Program-made: the position numbers and the translations under genes | Notes under the pieces: model-generated | Database searches by the model: none | What the model saw: only the letters and a program-made list of their open reading frames with translations | What the model was told of the DNA's origin: nothing | Part shown: piece by piece, positions 1 to 12,520 of the stretch | Position numbering within the stretch: the stretch's first letter is position 1 | Layout of the letters: the number at the start of each line of letters is the position of its first letter | DNA from: Castanea sativa | Taxonomy: Eukaryota; Streptophyta; Magnoliopsida; Fagales; Fagaceae | Reading direction: 5' to 3' | DNA: 64,000 bases | Assembly: GCF_040712315.1 (NCBI RefSeq) | Contig: NC_134018.1 | Coordinates: 5,818,001 to 5,882,000 of the forward strand

Positions 1-1943
1 TGGAGTTTTTTTCAAAAAACAAATTCCAAACTTAAATATATAGTCTAGCTCAAAGTTATTCTCAAAATAATAATAAAAAAAGCTAGTTTGAAGGCAAGTG
101 CATCCCGTTCTCCATGGTTTAGTTTTGATTTTTGCTCAAAAACTAAAATAAAATAAAATAATCTTAATGATTTAATACTCAAATTGATTCAACTCAATTA
201 TTACAAAACAAATTTTGATGGTTTATAGTATTCGATTTTCATAGTTGTTTTGCCCCATTAACATCAAATCAAGATTTCCAAGTTTGGTATACATATGGTT
301 TTACCCAAAAAAACCCTTTCTAGTCTACCAAACTAACAAAGTATAGCTCCTATAAACATCCTAAAATGCAAGTCCACAATTTTCTGTTTTGTATGCACCC
401 AGGTATTTGGCTAATTATAAAATTTAGGAGGAGATTCAGGGTTGAAAATTTCTAAAAAATTCAACAAACATCATAATAATATGTAAGTATTCAGCTTGTT
501 CTTTTCAAAACATAGAAAATCATTCAGATTTACATTTTTTTTTAACAAAAAACTCCTAATTATTTAATGAATTTATAGGATAACCTGAAAATTTGTAGAG
601 ATTCATTATTTGTGATACCAGTCGGAAAACTTATTGTTTGGGAATTATTATGGAAAAGTTGTGAGCTTATTTATAAATCTTTGTGGAATATTGACAGTAT
701 TTTGTTTGAAACCACTCAACAATATGTTGTGCAGTTTAATTATTTTAAACCTATATATAAGCTCTTTATGTTTTATCCTTCTGTGAGATGTTTGTGATTA
801 CCCAGCTTGCATGGAACCCTAATCTTTCTGACATTGGTATCTAAGCACCCATCTGTATGACTATTATTGAGTTTTTTTTATGAGATGACTATTAAGTTTC
901 ATATATGTGATGTTTATTTTGTCCATGTGGGGGCTAATAAGTTCTATCTGTGTGACAGCAATTGACAAGACCTTGGGTTGGATTATTTTCCTGTTTAGGT
1001 TGATGTTGTCGTTGTGATTCACATGTACTATGTAATTTCATGACTTTTATCTAAAAATGCTTTATGCAGTATTATTTTAATTATTTTTGCCACATTATCA
1101 ATGAAAATTGTTAAGCAAAACTTACCTAGAGAATCCAAATTGTAACATATTTTATAAAAACACAACTAGAAAAATATTTTTTCAAGTCAAGAGCATTGCT
1201 TTGTATATATTAATCAATAGTTAGTGGTGGGAGATTTGAACACGGCACGCATGTCTCTATTGAAAATATAAAAAAATGTCAATTAGTTAAGTTACAAGAC
1301 TCTTATCAAGTTGAGCGCATTGCCGAGCAAGCTAGAGAGAGTCTATTTGTCTTCAATCTCAGGCATGATTAGTGGATGCGAATTAGCGGATCTAGATGGT
1401 CTGAAACAACGTAAAGTCTTCAATTACGAAGTCAAGGTGCGTTGTTAGAAGAAATTTGCTATGGCCAAAATTTTCGTGCAACTTTCTTTCCAGACAAAGA
1501 ATAGAATAATTTAAGATAAGTTTCAAGTCTTCATGGATGACTTCTATTCAAAGATTAATGGTCTATTGAATAAATAGTATATACAAAAAAAATTTGACAT
1601 CATTTTTCACAGAGTTGATCTACTATTGTTAATTCTAAATTAAGTTACTAATATTACTTTTTTATTTACTATTAACCCTCTATCTCATTAACAATAGTCT
1701 TTTTTTTTTTTTGGTCTAAATCAAAAGGACGGTCTTTTTATTATTTTTATATATTTTCAAGTTCAAGTTAGCTGCCAATTTCTAACCATGACAATTTTTT
1801 GTTTTTTGTTTAGAAAAATTCTAACAGTAACTTGGCCCTTCCAACACGGCTCACTCGGTCCCTCTCACATTTCCCTCCTTTCTTGGGTTCAAAAAATGTA
1901 AAAAAGACCTTACCTTTGAACATCAACACTGCCAGAATTCAAA

Positions 1944-1948
<5 letters not shown>
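1..1948. other. AT-rich intergenic sequence
   Basis: No gene or element can be supported here. The stretch is AT-rich with many short stops in all frames. The segment around 1330-1500 shows patchy similarity to the segment around 10800-10975, which lies upstream of RLP-A, so part of it may be an old repeat shared by both gene flanks. Confidence 0.6.

Positions 1949-1979
<31 letters not shown>
1949..1979 (+). repeat. (CT)n microsatellite in the 5' UTR of the TMK-like gene
   Basis: An uninterrupted run of CT dinucleotides ends nine bases before the ATG at 1988. CT/GA-rich leaders are common in plant 5' UTRs. A second, shorter CT-rich stretch inside the coding region (about 2244-2252) is where the reading frame of this gene is lost. 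Confidence 0.9.
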
Positions 1980-1982
<3 letters not shown>

Positions 1983-3502
1983 CTCAAATGGTTCGGCTGA
2001 TATATCTCTTTACCTTCATTTTCTCCTTCCTAACTCTTTCATATGCCGATGACGCTGCAGCCATGGCCAAGATCCTAGCCTCCTTCGTCCCCGCCCCAAG
2101 CGGCTGGTCCGCCACCACATACTGCTGCAAGTGGAAAAACGTTAACTGCGACGGAAGCAACCGTGTCACCTCCATCAACTTAGCTTCTCAGTCTGTCACA
2201 GGCACTCTTCCTTCCGATCTTGGCACTATCACCCAACTCACCACTCTCTCTCCAAGGCAACTCTCTCTCTGGACCTCTTCCCTCCCTTGCCAACCTCACT
2301 TCTCTCCAAAAACTCTACCTTGACAACAACAATTTCACCTCCATTCCTTCAGGTTTCTTCCAAGGACTCACAAGCTTACAAATCTTAACCTTGAGCCAAA
2401 ACCTTTATCTTGCACCTTGGACCATCCCCACCGAGTTGAATCAGGCCACTAGTTTAGTCACTTTCTAGGCTAGCAATGCAAACATTATTGGGTCTTTACC
2501 AGATTTCTTTGGTTCCTTCCCAAGACTTCAGGATCTCCGACTTTCTTACAATAATCTTAATGGCATTTTACCTAAATCCTTCGGAGGATCCAGGATTCAA
2601 ATCCTCTGGCTCAACAATCAGCAAAATGGCTTGTCTGGTACCATCGACGTGTTATCTTCGATGACACAGTTGTCCCAAGTGTGGCTAATGAGGAACCAGT
2701 TCACTGGTCCCATCCCAGACTTGTCAAACTGTACAAGTTTGTTTGATCTTCAGCTCAGAGTCAACCAATTTACAGGCCTCATCCCAGCCTCACTGATGTC
2801 AATTCCCTCACTGAGAAACGTTTCCTTGGATGACAATGACCTCCAAGGGCCTTACCCACAGTTCCCATCTAGCGTGACTACTCACACTCATGGTATCAAT
2901 AGCTTCTGTAAAAACACCCCAGGTCCTTGTGATCCCCAAGTGACCACATTGCTCGAAATCGCTGCGGCATTTGGGTATCCAATCAAACTAGCCAATACTT
3001 GGAAAGGTAACAACGCCTGCACTGACTGGACTTCCATTATCTGCGATTCACAGGGTAATATTACCACTATCAATTTTGCTAAGCAGCAATTCGTTGGGAC
3101 GATCTCTCCTGTCTTTGCAAAACTCACATCGTTGAGGAATTTGCATCTGAATGATAACAATTTGACGGGTTCCATTCCGGATGCTTTCACCAACATGACA
3201 AGCCTTCAGGTTCTTGACGTCTCGAACAATAACCTTACTGGGTTGATACCAAAATTTGGAGATTCAGTGAAGCTAAATACGACCTGTAATCCTTTGATTG
3301 GGAAGAATACTCCGAGCTCTGGAAGTGGAGGGAGTGCTCCGCCAGGTTCGAATGGCACATCGCCTAGTGGCAATCCGGCTGGAATGGGGTCAAGTGGTAC
3401 TTCCATCTTGCCTGGTATGATTGCTAGTATAGTTATTGCTGTGATCATATTTGTTGTGGTCATGTTATTTGTCTCGATTAAATGTTATATTAGTAGAAGG
3501 CA

Positions 3503-3629
3503 CAGGCGACCAACAATTTCAGTGAAGATTGAAGTAGTGGAGAATCCTGAAAGTAGAAGTACAAGTGTACGGAATATTGAAATTTCGATCGAAGTTCTAA
3601 AACAGGCGACCAACAATTTCAATGAAGAT
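3503..3629 (+). repeat. 27-bp direct repeat inside the juxtamembrane coding region
   Basis: Positions 3503-3529 and 3603-3629 are identical except for one base, exactly 100 bp apart. Because 100 is not a multiple of three, the copies are read in different frames. The downstream copy encodes the conserved ATNNFNEDN segment at the start of TMK kinase domains. The upstream copy encodes an unrelated RRPTISVK segment. The upstream copy therefore looks like a secondary duplication into the juxtamembrane region. Confidence 0.85.
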
Positions 3630-5271
3630 AACATTTTGGGTAGGGGAGGTTTTGGAGTTGTCTACAAAGGAGAATACCATGATGGGACCAAGGTTGCTGT
3701 GAAAAGGATGGAATCTGCTGCAATGGGTAGCAAAGGAATCAATGAATTTCAGGCGGAAATTTCAGTCCTTAATAAAGTGAGGCATAGACATTTGGTTTCT
3801 CTTTTAGGATGTTGTATCAATGAGAAAGAGAGACTTTTGGTATATGAGTATATGCCACAGGGGTCGTTAACACAACATTTGTTTGATTTGGGTGAGAATG
3901 TGTGTTCTCCTCTTACTTGGAAGCAAAGGATTCAGATAGCAATGGATGTGGCACGCGGAATGGAATACTTATATAGTTTAGCACCACAAATTTTCATTCA
4001 CAGAGATTTAAAACCTTCCAACATACTTCTTGGGAGTGATATGAGGGCCAAGGTTGCAGATTTTGGTTTGGTTAAAATTGCGCCTGACGGAAAGAACTCT
4101 GTATGGACGCGATTAGCTGGGACGTTTGGTTATCTTGCGCCAGAATATGGAGGTAATTAAAGCCTAAGATTTTATGTTCTTGTGTCTTAGTTGAATTTGA
4201 TAAGAGTATAGTGATTAAATGGCCATTCAAAACTTGGACAATCTCCCAAATTACCTGCACAATTAAAGCAAATCACATCACTGAGGTAGTATCAATATGA
4301 TGTCGGACGAAGCTTTCTAATACTGAAGTCAGTCAACTTTCTTATTTGTGTATACAAATAATATTGTAAATAATCTCTCATACCTGTCATTGACGGAGTG
4401 TTATTAGTATTTTAGTATAGCCTTCATATTGCTCCAATTGCTCCTTGATTTTTGTCATTTTATAGAATCAAGGGTGTTATGGGAATGATCGGGCCGCAAG
4501 TCCACATTAGTCCACTCTTTTATGTCATTTCCATATCAATCCCCATGCTTCTTAAATCTGCTTATTCTTTTACAACAGTCTATGATCTTCACTTTAATGC
4601 ATTAGACACCATGCGAGTCTCTTTATTTCATGTTCCTAATCTAAACAAGTTTATAAATATTATTTTCTCCATCCTTACTACCCAACTTGCTATATAAGTT
4701 ATTGTAGGTCTTAAATTTGACCTTTGGTTTTCGTCATAAACTCAAAATTTAAATAATTAGATAAACAGAGAAACAAATATTGAATTCTATAATTTTTTTT
4801 TTGAAGCAATCAATCACTTAGTATGTAACTTTCTAGGCATATTGTTATGTTTTTAACACCAATTTATTTTGACTAATCAAATTATTGAAAAAAACTATAT
4901 CATGAAGAAATTTCAAAAATATGAACACACATAGAGCAACTAAGTAAATTAATCTAGTGGTAAAATCTTCAATGGTTGTATAAGAGATTTAGGGTTTAAT
5001 CTCCACCTACACCAAAAACTAATTGGTGTCTTGTTCTAATAATAAAAAGCTATTATCAGGAGTGGAGCCATAGGTTGAAACTCTCTAAAAAAAAAAAAAG
5101 TAAATTAATCTAGGAATGAAAAATAAATTACATTTTGCGTTTATATTTTATTTCGTATGATAGTTGCATTATTATACATATTTATGACTCATACATATTA
5201 ATATTTTTATGATTAATTCTAATAATGTTTTTTAATTTCCTCCAACCTCCCAATTGAAATTTTGACTCTAC

Positions 5272-5274
<3 letters not shown>

Positions 5275-5330
<56 letters not shown>
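5275..5330. repeat. (TA)n microsatellite in the TMK-like intron
   Basis: A pure run of alternating T and A, about 28 units, in the first half of the 2.67-kb intron and upstream of the hAT-like insertion. Confidence 0.95.
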
Positions 5331-5335
<5 letters not shown>

Positions 5336-5514
5336 AGTCGACCTTGACTAATTTATTAAGAATCTATGAACGACTCAATAATTTGAGACTAGGACTTTGT
5401 TATTGTTGTACGTATATAATCTTTTATCTTCATGTGCTTGTGTCATACCAAGTATGTTGACACCAATGTTCACCATGAATAATTAGTTTTTAGTTAGATG
5501 TCACTAGTTGAACC

Positions 5515-6794
5515 ATTGCAGGCAAGGTTGTCAAAATCGGGATCTTACGTAGGATCATGGGAGGTAGGTAGGATCGGAGATCGTAGGATCGGATCGTGGA
5601 TCGTAAAATCCTACTGATTTTCATATTTTAAGCAAAAAACCTATTGATAGTGACTTTGTATATTATATAATCACTTAAAATATGAATCCATCCATTTAAA
5701 AAAAAAAAATTGTATCATAAAATGTAATTTGCACGCACTATATCGTTCTTATGTCATTCTAACGAAGCAAAATATATTTAACTTTTGACATAATGTATCT
5801 AAAAAGTTCAATACATGTTTAATTAGCAACTAAGTACCAAAATATTATCTACACATATGGAAAATGTTTTCCAAATTCTAAGTTCCAAATCCAAAATAAG
5901 TTAGGCTAGTTAGCATATAAAAACTAGCTAACTACAATTTTACAATATGTAATCCAAAAGAGAATTTTCAATCTAAGGTAAACTAGCTAATTAAATAATG
6001 AAGATCCTATTTCATAATTTTTCAAATTTTACTTAATTTAGTTAAAAAAATAGAAAAATAAAAACCTTAAAAGTTTTGTCAAAATCATATACACAACACA
6101 ACAATATGGAATCAAGCTATCAAAGTACAAATAAATGATAAACTACTAATACTAACTACCAAAGCAAATTACCAAAAAGCTTAAAGGCAGCGATGGCTCA
6201 TGGCAACATCATTGAGATGGTTGAGAGGTGCTGGGTTTTTGACAGAGGAGTGAGGAGGTGTAGGATTAAGGTGCTGGGTTTTTTATTGGGTTTTTTTTTT
6301 TTTTTAAATGTTAAAGTTAAATTAAGAAAGCTTAAAGGCAGTGATGGCTCACCATTAATAGGGTTGAGAGGTGCTGGGTTTTTGACAGAGGGCTGAGGAG
6401 GTGCGGGACAGAGGTGCGTGCTGGAGCTTTGTGTTTCTAAATAGTTTAGGTTTTGTTTTTGAAAACTTTAAACTTATACCATAGGTTTTTTTTTGAGATT
6501 TTATGTTGACATAAGAGCAAATTTGGGACTTCAATTCATTATTGGGCTTCTAAAACCCGTTGGGCTTGTGGGTTTAGGTTTACCCAAATGAATCCCACTT
6601 AAAAAAAAAAAAAAATTCAAGCCAAATGGTAGGATCGGTAGGATCCCATACGATCCTACGATCCTACACGATCCTACCTACGATCCTAACATTTTTGCGA
6701 TCCTACTACGATTTTAAACTTTTTGCTGAGGTGGGATCGTAAAATCGTGCGATTTTACGATCCGGATCGCGATTTTGACAACCATGATTGCAGG
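5515..6794. mobile_element. Non-autonomous hAT-like DNA transposon in the intron
   Basis: The element runs 5523-6786 (1264 bp). Its ends are 17-bp terminal inverted repeats with one mismatch: CAAGGTTGTCAAAATCG on the left and the complement of CATGGTTGTCAAAATCG on the right. It is flanked by an 8-bp direct repeat, ATTGCAGG, at 5515-5522 and 6787-6794. An 8-bp duplication with a CA(A/T)GG terminus is the hAT pattern. Subterminal regions are packed with GGATCG/CGATCC motifs in opposite orientations. The interior holds an imperfect duplication (about 6178-6260 and 6329-6404) and no transposase. Removing the element and one target copy leaves the intron intact, with the 3' splice site 32 bp downstream. 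Confidence 0.9.
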
Positions 6795-7227
6795 TCATCT
6801 TGATGAGTTCTTTTCCTTGTCAATAGCTACAGGAAGAGTGACCACCAAAGCGGATGTATATGCATTTGGAGTGGTTTTGATGCAGCTAATTACCAGTAGA
6901 AAAGCAGTAGATGATACTCTGCCAGATGAGAACCCTCATCTAGTTACATGGTTTTGTGAGATTCTAAACAATAAGGAGCACTTCCCCATGGCCATTGATC
7001 AAACTATTAACCCTGATGAGGAGACCATGGAGAGCATATACAGAGTAGTTGAGCTTGCAGGACATTGCACTACTCACAAACCATACCAAAGGCCAAATAT
7101 GGAGCATGTAGTCAACATCTTAAGCCCTCTTATAGGGCAGTGGAAACCAACATCTCATAAATTAGAGCACAAATTTCCCACTTTTCATGGAGTAGAGGAC
7201 ATCTCTATGGCTTTGACCAACACATGA

Positions 7228-10200
7228 GCCTTCCTTTGCAAAGATGGCGAACGATGTAGAACCAACAACTCTAGGATCTAAGCATCTATAAACATGTTAA
7301 ATTCTTTGTGAAAGAGCCAAATATATGTTTTTCTTTGTGTTTTTAATCTTTGTGAAAGTAATTTTTACACATGGAGAGTGAATTATTATATAGTATCTCT
7401 GTGAGAGCTGAGAATTCAAACTTTTATATTTTGCATTGCATGCATTTTCATTAGACGCTCGGCCAATAGAGGTCATACAAAATGTCTTGATAGACACTTG
7501 GTCAATTGAGATTCTCAGACATGTTTAAAACATGTATTTTAACGATTTGGTCTTAATTTGCTTTCACTTAGTCATCTGAAACTAAACCCTTTCTCTTCCA
7601 CACTCTATCAAATTTCAGTTAAACCAAAACTTTTGATTCCAACATCTTTCCCTTATCAATTCAAGGTAATCTCATAATATTTTATTGTAGACTCATATCT
7701 AAGTTTAGGAATTGGGTTATTTACAAGTTTTGATATTGAGCTCAAGTTTTTATTTTATTTTATTTTTTTAAGTTCTTTTTGTCAAATGTTTGTACATAAT
7801 GGGGTTGTTCCCCTTTGGTTTTAAATTTCTTTTTGGACATATTTATGGGTAATCTTTCACTTTATCCATGGCTTTTTTCATATTGCACTCCATGTTTTCA
7901 ATAAAATGTGTGAGTTAGTATCAAAAAAAAAAAAAAAAACAAAATGTGTGAGTGACATTTTATTGTGTAACGTGTGTCGATCCACTTTTCTTATTTCTTT
8001 TATGATCATGGCTTCTAAGGGGCCTCGAACTAGTTCCTCTTCCTTTTGTTTTGATAAGAATAATTTAGGAGCAAGGACTCTGCTAAATCGTTTCATGAAT
8101 GTCTCGATCATCTCCATATGCACCCCAAGAGACCTACTGACTTTATTTCTTTATTGCACTCCCCTATTGTCGCTTAGATACAACATGAAGCTAAGATTCC
8201 AATAGAAATTTTATTCATCATAAGCTTATACCCATTGAAGTAGAATAACACACCGATATAGACCAATAAGATTAAACCTAAATCTAATTGACTAGGGCTA
8301 AAGGCCAATTATTAAATTATGAAAATTATATTGACTCAAAGAAATTAACTAACCTATAAAAAAATTAAATAAAATACTAATATGGATTTAGTTAATAAGA
8401 CCAAATATAAAATCCAAAGTACCAATAGTAAAAACATAATAATAAAAAAATAAAATCAAAACAAAAAAAATCGTTTATTTTGGTATTTTTAAAATTGATG
8501 AAGGACAATCAATTCTCAAATATTTTTGCAGAAAAATTGACAAAAAAAAAAAGAAAGAAGAGAGGCTAAATTTTAAATTGCATCTTCTAATTTTGTCTAA
8601 AACTCTATTTAGTTCTGTAATTTTAATTCCATTCAATTAAGTTCTCTAACTTTTAAATTTATTCAATTCAGTTATTCTGTCAACTTCCATTAGAAGGGTT
8701 ACCGATAAATGTCCTAAAAAGACGTTTTGGTATTTTTAAAATTCTAAAACTAAAAATATATTTTAAAAAATTCATAAAATAAAAAGCCAACCATTAGGAA
8801 GAACATTTAGATTTCCAAAAATTTAAATCAATACAATTTTTATACAAATTCAACAAAATACTCATTCAAATAAAATGCCAACCAAAAAAATTCATCACTC
8901 AACCAAAAAAAAAGGCCTAGATTTGTTTGGTTAAAAACTTCCAAATCAACCTAACATAAAAACTTCCAGATCAAAATTAAAACTCACTAATAGCATTATC
9001 AACACACAACTCATAACCTAGATTTGTGAAATTCCAACAACAAAAACAATACTTTGCTCTTGAAAATAGGAAGCTTCAGTTAACTCAATCATTTCACCCA
9101 AATACTCAACCCCCAAAGGCAAAAAGACCCAAATTGGCACATCCGATCTGGATAATGGGAAGGGTTCATTGGCAAGAGTCTTGACTAATGCCAATTGGGG
9201 AACTAGGGTTTTAGAAAGCTTGCTTGAAATCAACACTATGTCCGAATAGAAAATTTAGAATTTCTTGGAATTAACCCTAGATTATTATTATTATTTAAAT
9301 ATTTTTTGGGTAAAATGGACTAAAACCCTTTAACTTTAAGGAGGATCCATTTAACATCCTCTTCCCCCTCATTCAATTTTCAACGAATTTCATACACAAA
9401 ACAAAACTATTCATAAAATGGCCTATAAATTCTTCTATTATCCTCGCCTCCAAATAATAAACGACAACATACCCAATTTGGAAATTTTTGATGATGTTCC
9501 TATCCCAATATGATCACTCTCTCTCGAACATCACCAGATGGAGCAGAAACAAAATAATTAAATTCAGAAATAGGTATGCATTTGTTTCTGTGTCTTACTT
9601 TGGCCTTTTTGCATGTTTGGTTCTATGCGGGTGATTGTTTTTCGTTAATTATCTATACTTCTTGTGCATTGTGCTTGTGATATTCTTCAGAATGCATGAA
9701 AACAATCAACTAACATGCTTTTAAAATAGATATGGTGTTGTAGTTAAATTGAAGATGCACGTACAAAATATGAGTTTAATAGATAAAATTTCAGTGTCTA
9801 AGAAATTAAAAGAGTTGGGTCAATTAGAAATCTAAATTCTAAAGTTGAGTTATCCACGGACCATGGTCGTACATAGTTTTGTATGTATTTGTTATTTACT
9901 TAAAAATGTGAGTAAATTATTAATGTTTTGGGAGGGATAACTAAAATAATGCGTGCAAAGAAATTTTTAATCTAATTTCTTTTCTTAGATTTTTTAATAT
10001 CAAAATTTTTTTATATATATATTTTATATCATAAAAAATTGAATAAATCATATATAATTTAGTAATTGAAATATTTGCAAGTGTTATATAAAAAATTAAA
10101 TTTAAATAAAGTATTTATGCGGTATTAGTCATATATTTTTAACTTCACTGAGATAATCTTTGCTTTATTAATAATTTTAACTTTTTTTTTTCTCTAAAAA

Positions 10201-12328
10201 AAAAATTCTACCTTTTAACCTTATGAAATTTTATTTAGAAAAAATCACTTAATTTACCACTTACGATACTAACAAACCTGAGGAATACACTAAATGGTTA
10301 ACAATATGTAACAATATTATTTGACCGACAAGTAACAAAGCAGTACAGCAATGAAGAATCATTTGAGAAACTATCATTCTAATTGACATCTAAATAAAAG
10401 TAACAAAATACTATAAAATTAGAAAAATAATAATCAATTGAAGAAAAGAAAATGACTACTTAAGAAATTTTTTTTAAAAAAAACCTATGCATATTAAACA
10501 CATATTTTGAAGTGATGAATTGTTGGAACTTAGTAGACAAAACTTAAAGTACTCCTTAGAGAATATTTATTACATATACCAAATAAGGGGGTGAATCTAT
10601 ACTTATACTTATTGTAATGAAAAGGAAAACTTGACTTCTATATCGGTCATTAGTGGATTTTTTTTTTTTTTTTTTTTTGACAAAGCATGGCTATGGAAAT
10701 AACGATGCTGCTAGTCAGTCTTTTATAATTTTATTATTAAATAGAATTTCATTAGTTGATGGTGACTATAGATTTAGATTTATAACGAAAAAAAAAAAAA
10801 CAGACTATATCGATCTAGATAATCCAAAATAACCTAAAGTCTTCTACACGTCAAGAAGTCAAGGACAATCTCCGAAGATTTTTCCAATGGTCGAAATCTT
10901 TGCGCAACTTTCAGCGAAAAAAAAAACAGAAAAAAAAATTGAGCAACTTGCTTCCCAACAAAGAATGGTAATATTCTTTCAAAAAAAAAAAAGTAATATT
11001 TCTATATATTAAAAAATAAAAAATAGAAAGATTTAAAGTTTCCAAGTCAAGCGTTTGTGTTGAGAGTTTAATGAAAGAGTATTTTGGGTAAGTACACTTT
11101 ACTACCCTAAACTATATATCAAATTACACTCTGCACCATGCATGGTTAACACTCTAATTAAATTATAATTAACTCATGTTACACTTTGCACTCCACCGTC
11201 AATTCTGCTTATGACTTGGATAGAAAACCAAAGTTTAGAATGTAAAGTGTATTGGGAATACAGTTTAAGGCGGTAAGTATAATTTCTCTTTTGTTTTTAA
11301 GGAATTGAGAGAATGGGTAATTGTGTCTTTTCATGTGACGTTGTGTTTTTCCGTCCAAGTTAATAGCTCAGTTGACGACATGATGCAAAGTGTAACATGA
11401 GTTATAATTTAAAGTTCTAATTGTACATTCTGAAAGGCCAAGGTGTAAAGTATAATTTGAGGAATAGTTTATATATAATGGTAAGTGTAATTTTTCACAA
11501 TGTATAGGATACATATATATGGGATGAGACCTACATATGTCGTAAGAAGAAGTATCATGAGACTGTCTCATAAAATACTTTTTTTTTTTCAACTTAAACA
11601 ACACTCAAGTTCGGTCAATATGACCAAGGGCTAGCTTATAGCTTAATTAGTATTTTCTTATGCACAAAATGCTTGGAGTTTAGGGAGAAAATGATTTGAG
11701 CTGCACAATTAGTAATATATTATAACTATTTCAAAAAGAAAATTTTGGTCAATATGAGCATGATCTTGATTTGATTTTTATTTTTTTTATGAATAGAAAT
11801 TCTCTACTGTATTTTGAGTGTTTCACTTCATGTTTTACAAGCTACAATATTCTGTGTCTAATTTTTTATAAGAATTTATTTGGTTTAAAAGAAAAAGAAA
11901 AAGAAAAAAAAAGGTAGTCAGCTGGCATATTTTTCTTCATTTTTATATATGTTCATGTTTCATGTTCAGCTCAGCTGCCATTAAACTTGGGTTCATATCA
12001 AAATGATGGTGACTTCAAAGATAAAAAAAAGTTTGGTACATATTTATCAAAAAAGAAAGTTTGGTACATATCAAATTGATGGTGACTTAAAAAAAATTAT
12101 TAATATATCAAAAAGACCGTGACTTAAAAAATAAAAAGTCACCATCATTTTTATTCTTACCAAACTTTAATAGTGGTTAAGCTGACAATGATGGTGCTTC
12201 GCTGTTCAACATTTTAAGTATAGAGACGAATGAGGAAAAAAAAAAAAAAATGACACACATTCCATTTGCATCCATTTTTCCTTCGCGTTTTCAAGCTGGT
12301 GGTGGTGGGAGTAGACCAAACGTTTTCC
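7228..12328. other. Long intergenic region without a supported gene
   Basis: About 5.1 kb of AT-rich sequence with frequent stops. A 72-codon minus-strand frame at 9018-9236 is the only stretch that reads somewhat protein-like, but it matches no family I recognise and has no convincing exon partners. A fold-back repeat lies at about 11090-11500. Poly(T) and poly(A) runs (for example 10657-10678) and segments resembling the far upstream flank of the TMK-like gene suggest old transposon debris. Confidence 0.55.
11171..11403. repeat. Fold-back (inverted) repeat, MITE-like
   Basis: A perfect 20-bp inverted pair, AACTCATGTTACACTTTGCA at 11171-11190 and its complement at 11384-11403, encloses 193 bp. 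Outside it a second, imperfect inverted pair continues (about 11090-11150 against about 11440-11500, both rich in TACACTT and ATATATA). The transcript would form a long hairpin. No clear target duplication was identified, so the family is not assigned. Confidence 0.7.
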
Positions 12329-12352
12329 TATAAAAATCCACATTCCAGCTCT
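12329..12352 (+). promoter_or_regulatory. Core promoter of RLP-A (TATA box plus shared CCAGCTCT block)
   Basis: TATAAAAA at 12329-12336 is followed 16 bp later by CCAGCTCT (12345-12352), 58 bp upstream of the ATG measured from the TATA start. The same TATAAAA and CCAGCTCT arrangement lies in front of RLP-C (61543) and, with a degraded TATA, RLP-B (29316). Conservation in three paralogs supports a real core promoter. The transcription start is not determined. Confidence 0.7.
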
Positions 12353-12520
12353 CCATTCTAAGCAGACATAGATATTTCTTCTCATTAAGAACTATGGGTT
12401 GCTTAATAATATGCCTCTCTCAACTCGCTTTCCTCGTTTTTCTCTTGCATTCTCAACCTACTTCATCGTCATCTTTCTCCTCTTCTTCTACACTATTGTG
12501 TTCCCAAGAGCAGAGCTCAG

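Larger units (their letters stand above)
1988..7227 (+). pseudogene. TMK-type LRR receptor-like kinase, two coding lesions
   Basis: The product would be a plasma-membrane receptor kinase of the TMK family (auxin and growth signalling in relatives). Exon 1 is 1988-4152 and exon 2 is 6827-7227, joined GT-AG in phase 1 inside the kinase just after the APE motif, the usual TMK intron position. Visible in order: a signal peptide starting MVRLIYLFTFIFSFL; LRRs split in two blocks by a non-LRR segment with paired cysteines; a Ser/Gly/Pro-rich stretch; a transmembrane helix (about 3405-3480); a kinase with GRGGFGVV, VAVKR, HRDLKPSN and DFG. The start is placed at 1988 because the signal peptide begins there. 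Lesions: two bases are missing in a CT-rich tract near 2250, shifting the frame, and an in-frame TAG lies at 2466-2468. With the frame corrected the exons total 856 codons. Sequencing error in the CT tract cannot be excluded, but the TAG is independent of it. Confidence 0.85.

Noticed and set aside
9018..9236. 72-codon minus-strand frame that reads like part of a protein
   Set aside because: No recognisable family, no supporting exons and AT-rich surroundings. It could be a remnant of a gene, but I cannot support a call.
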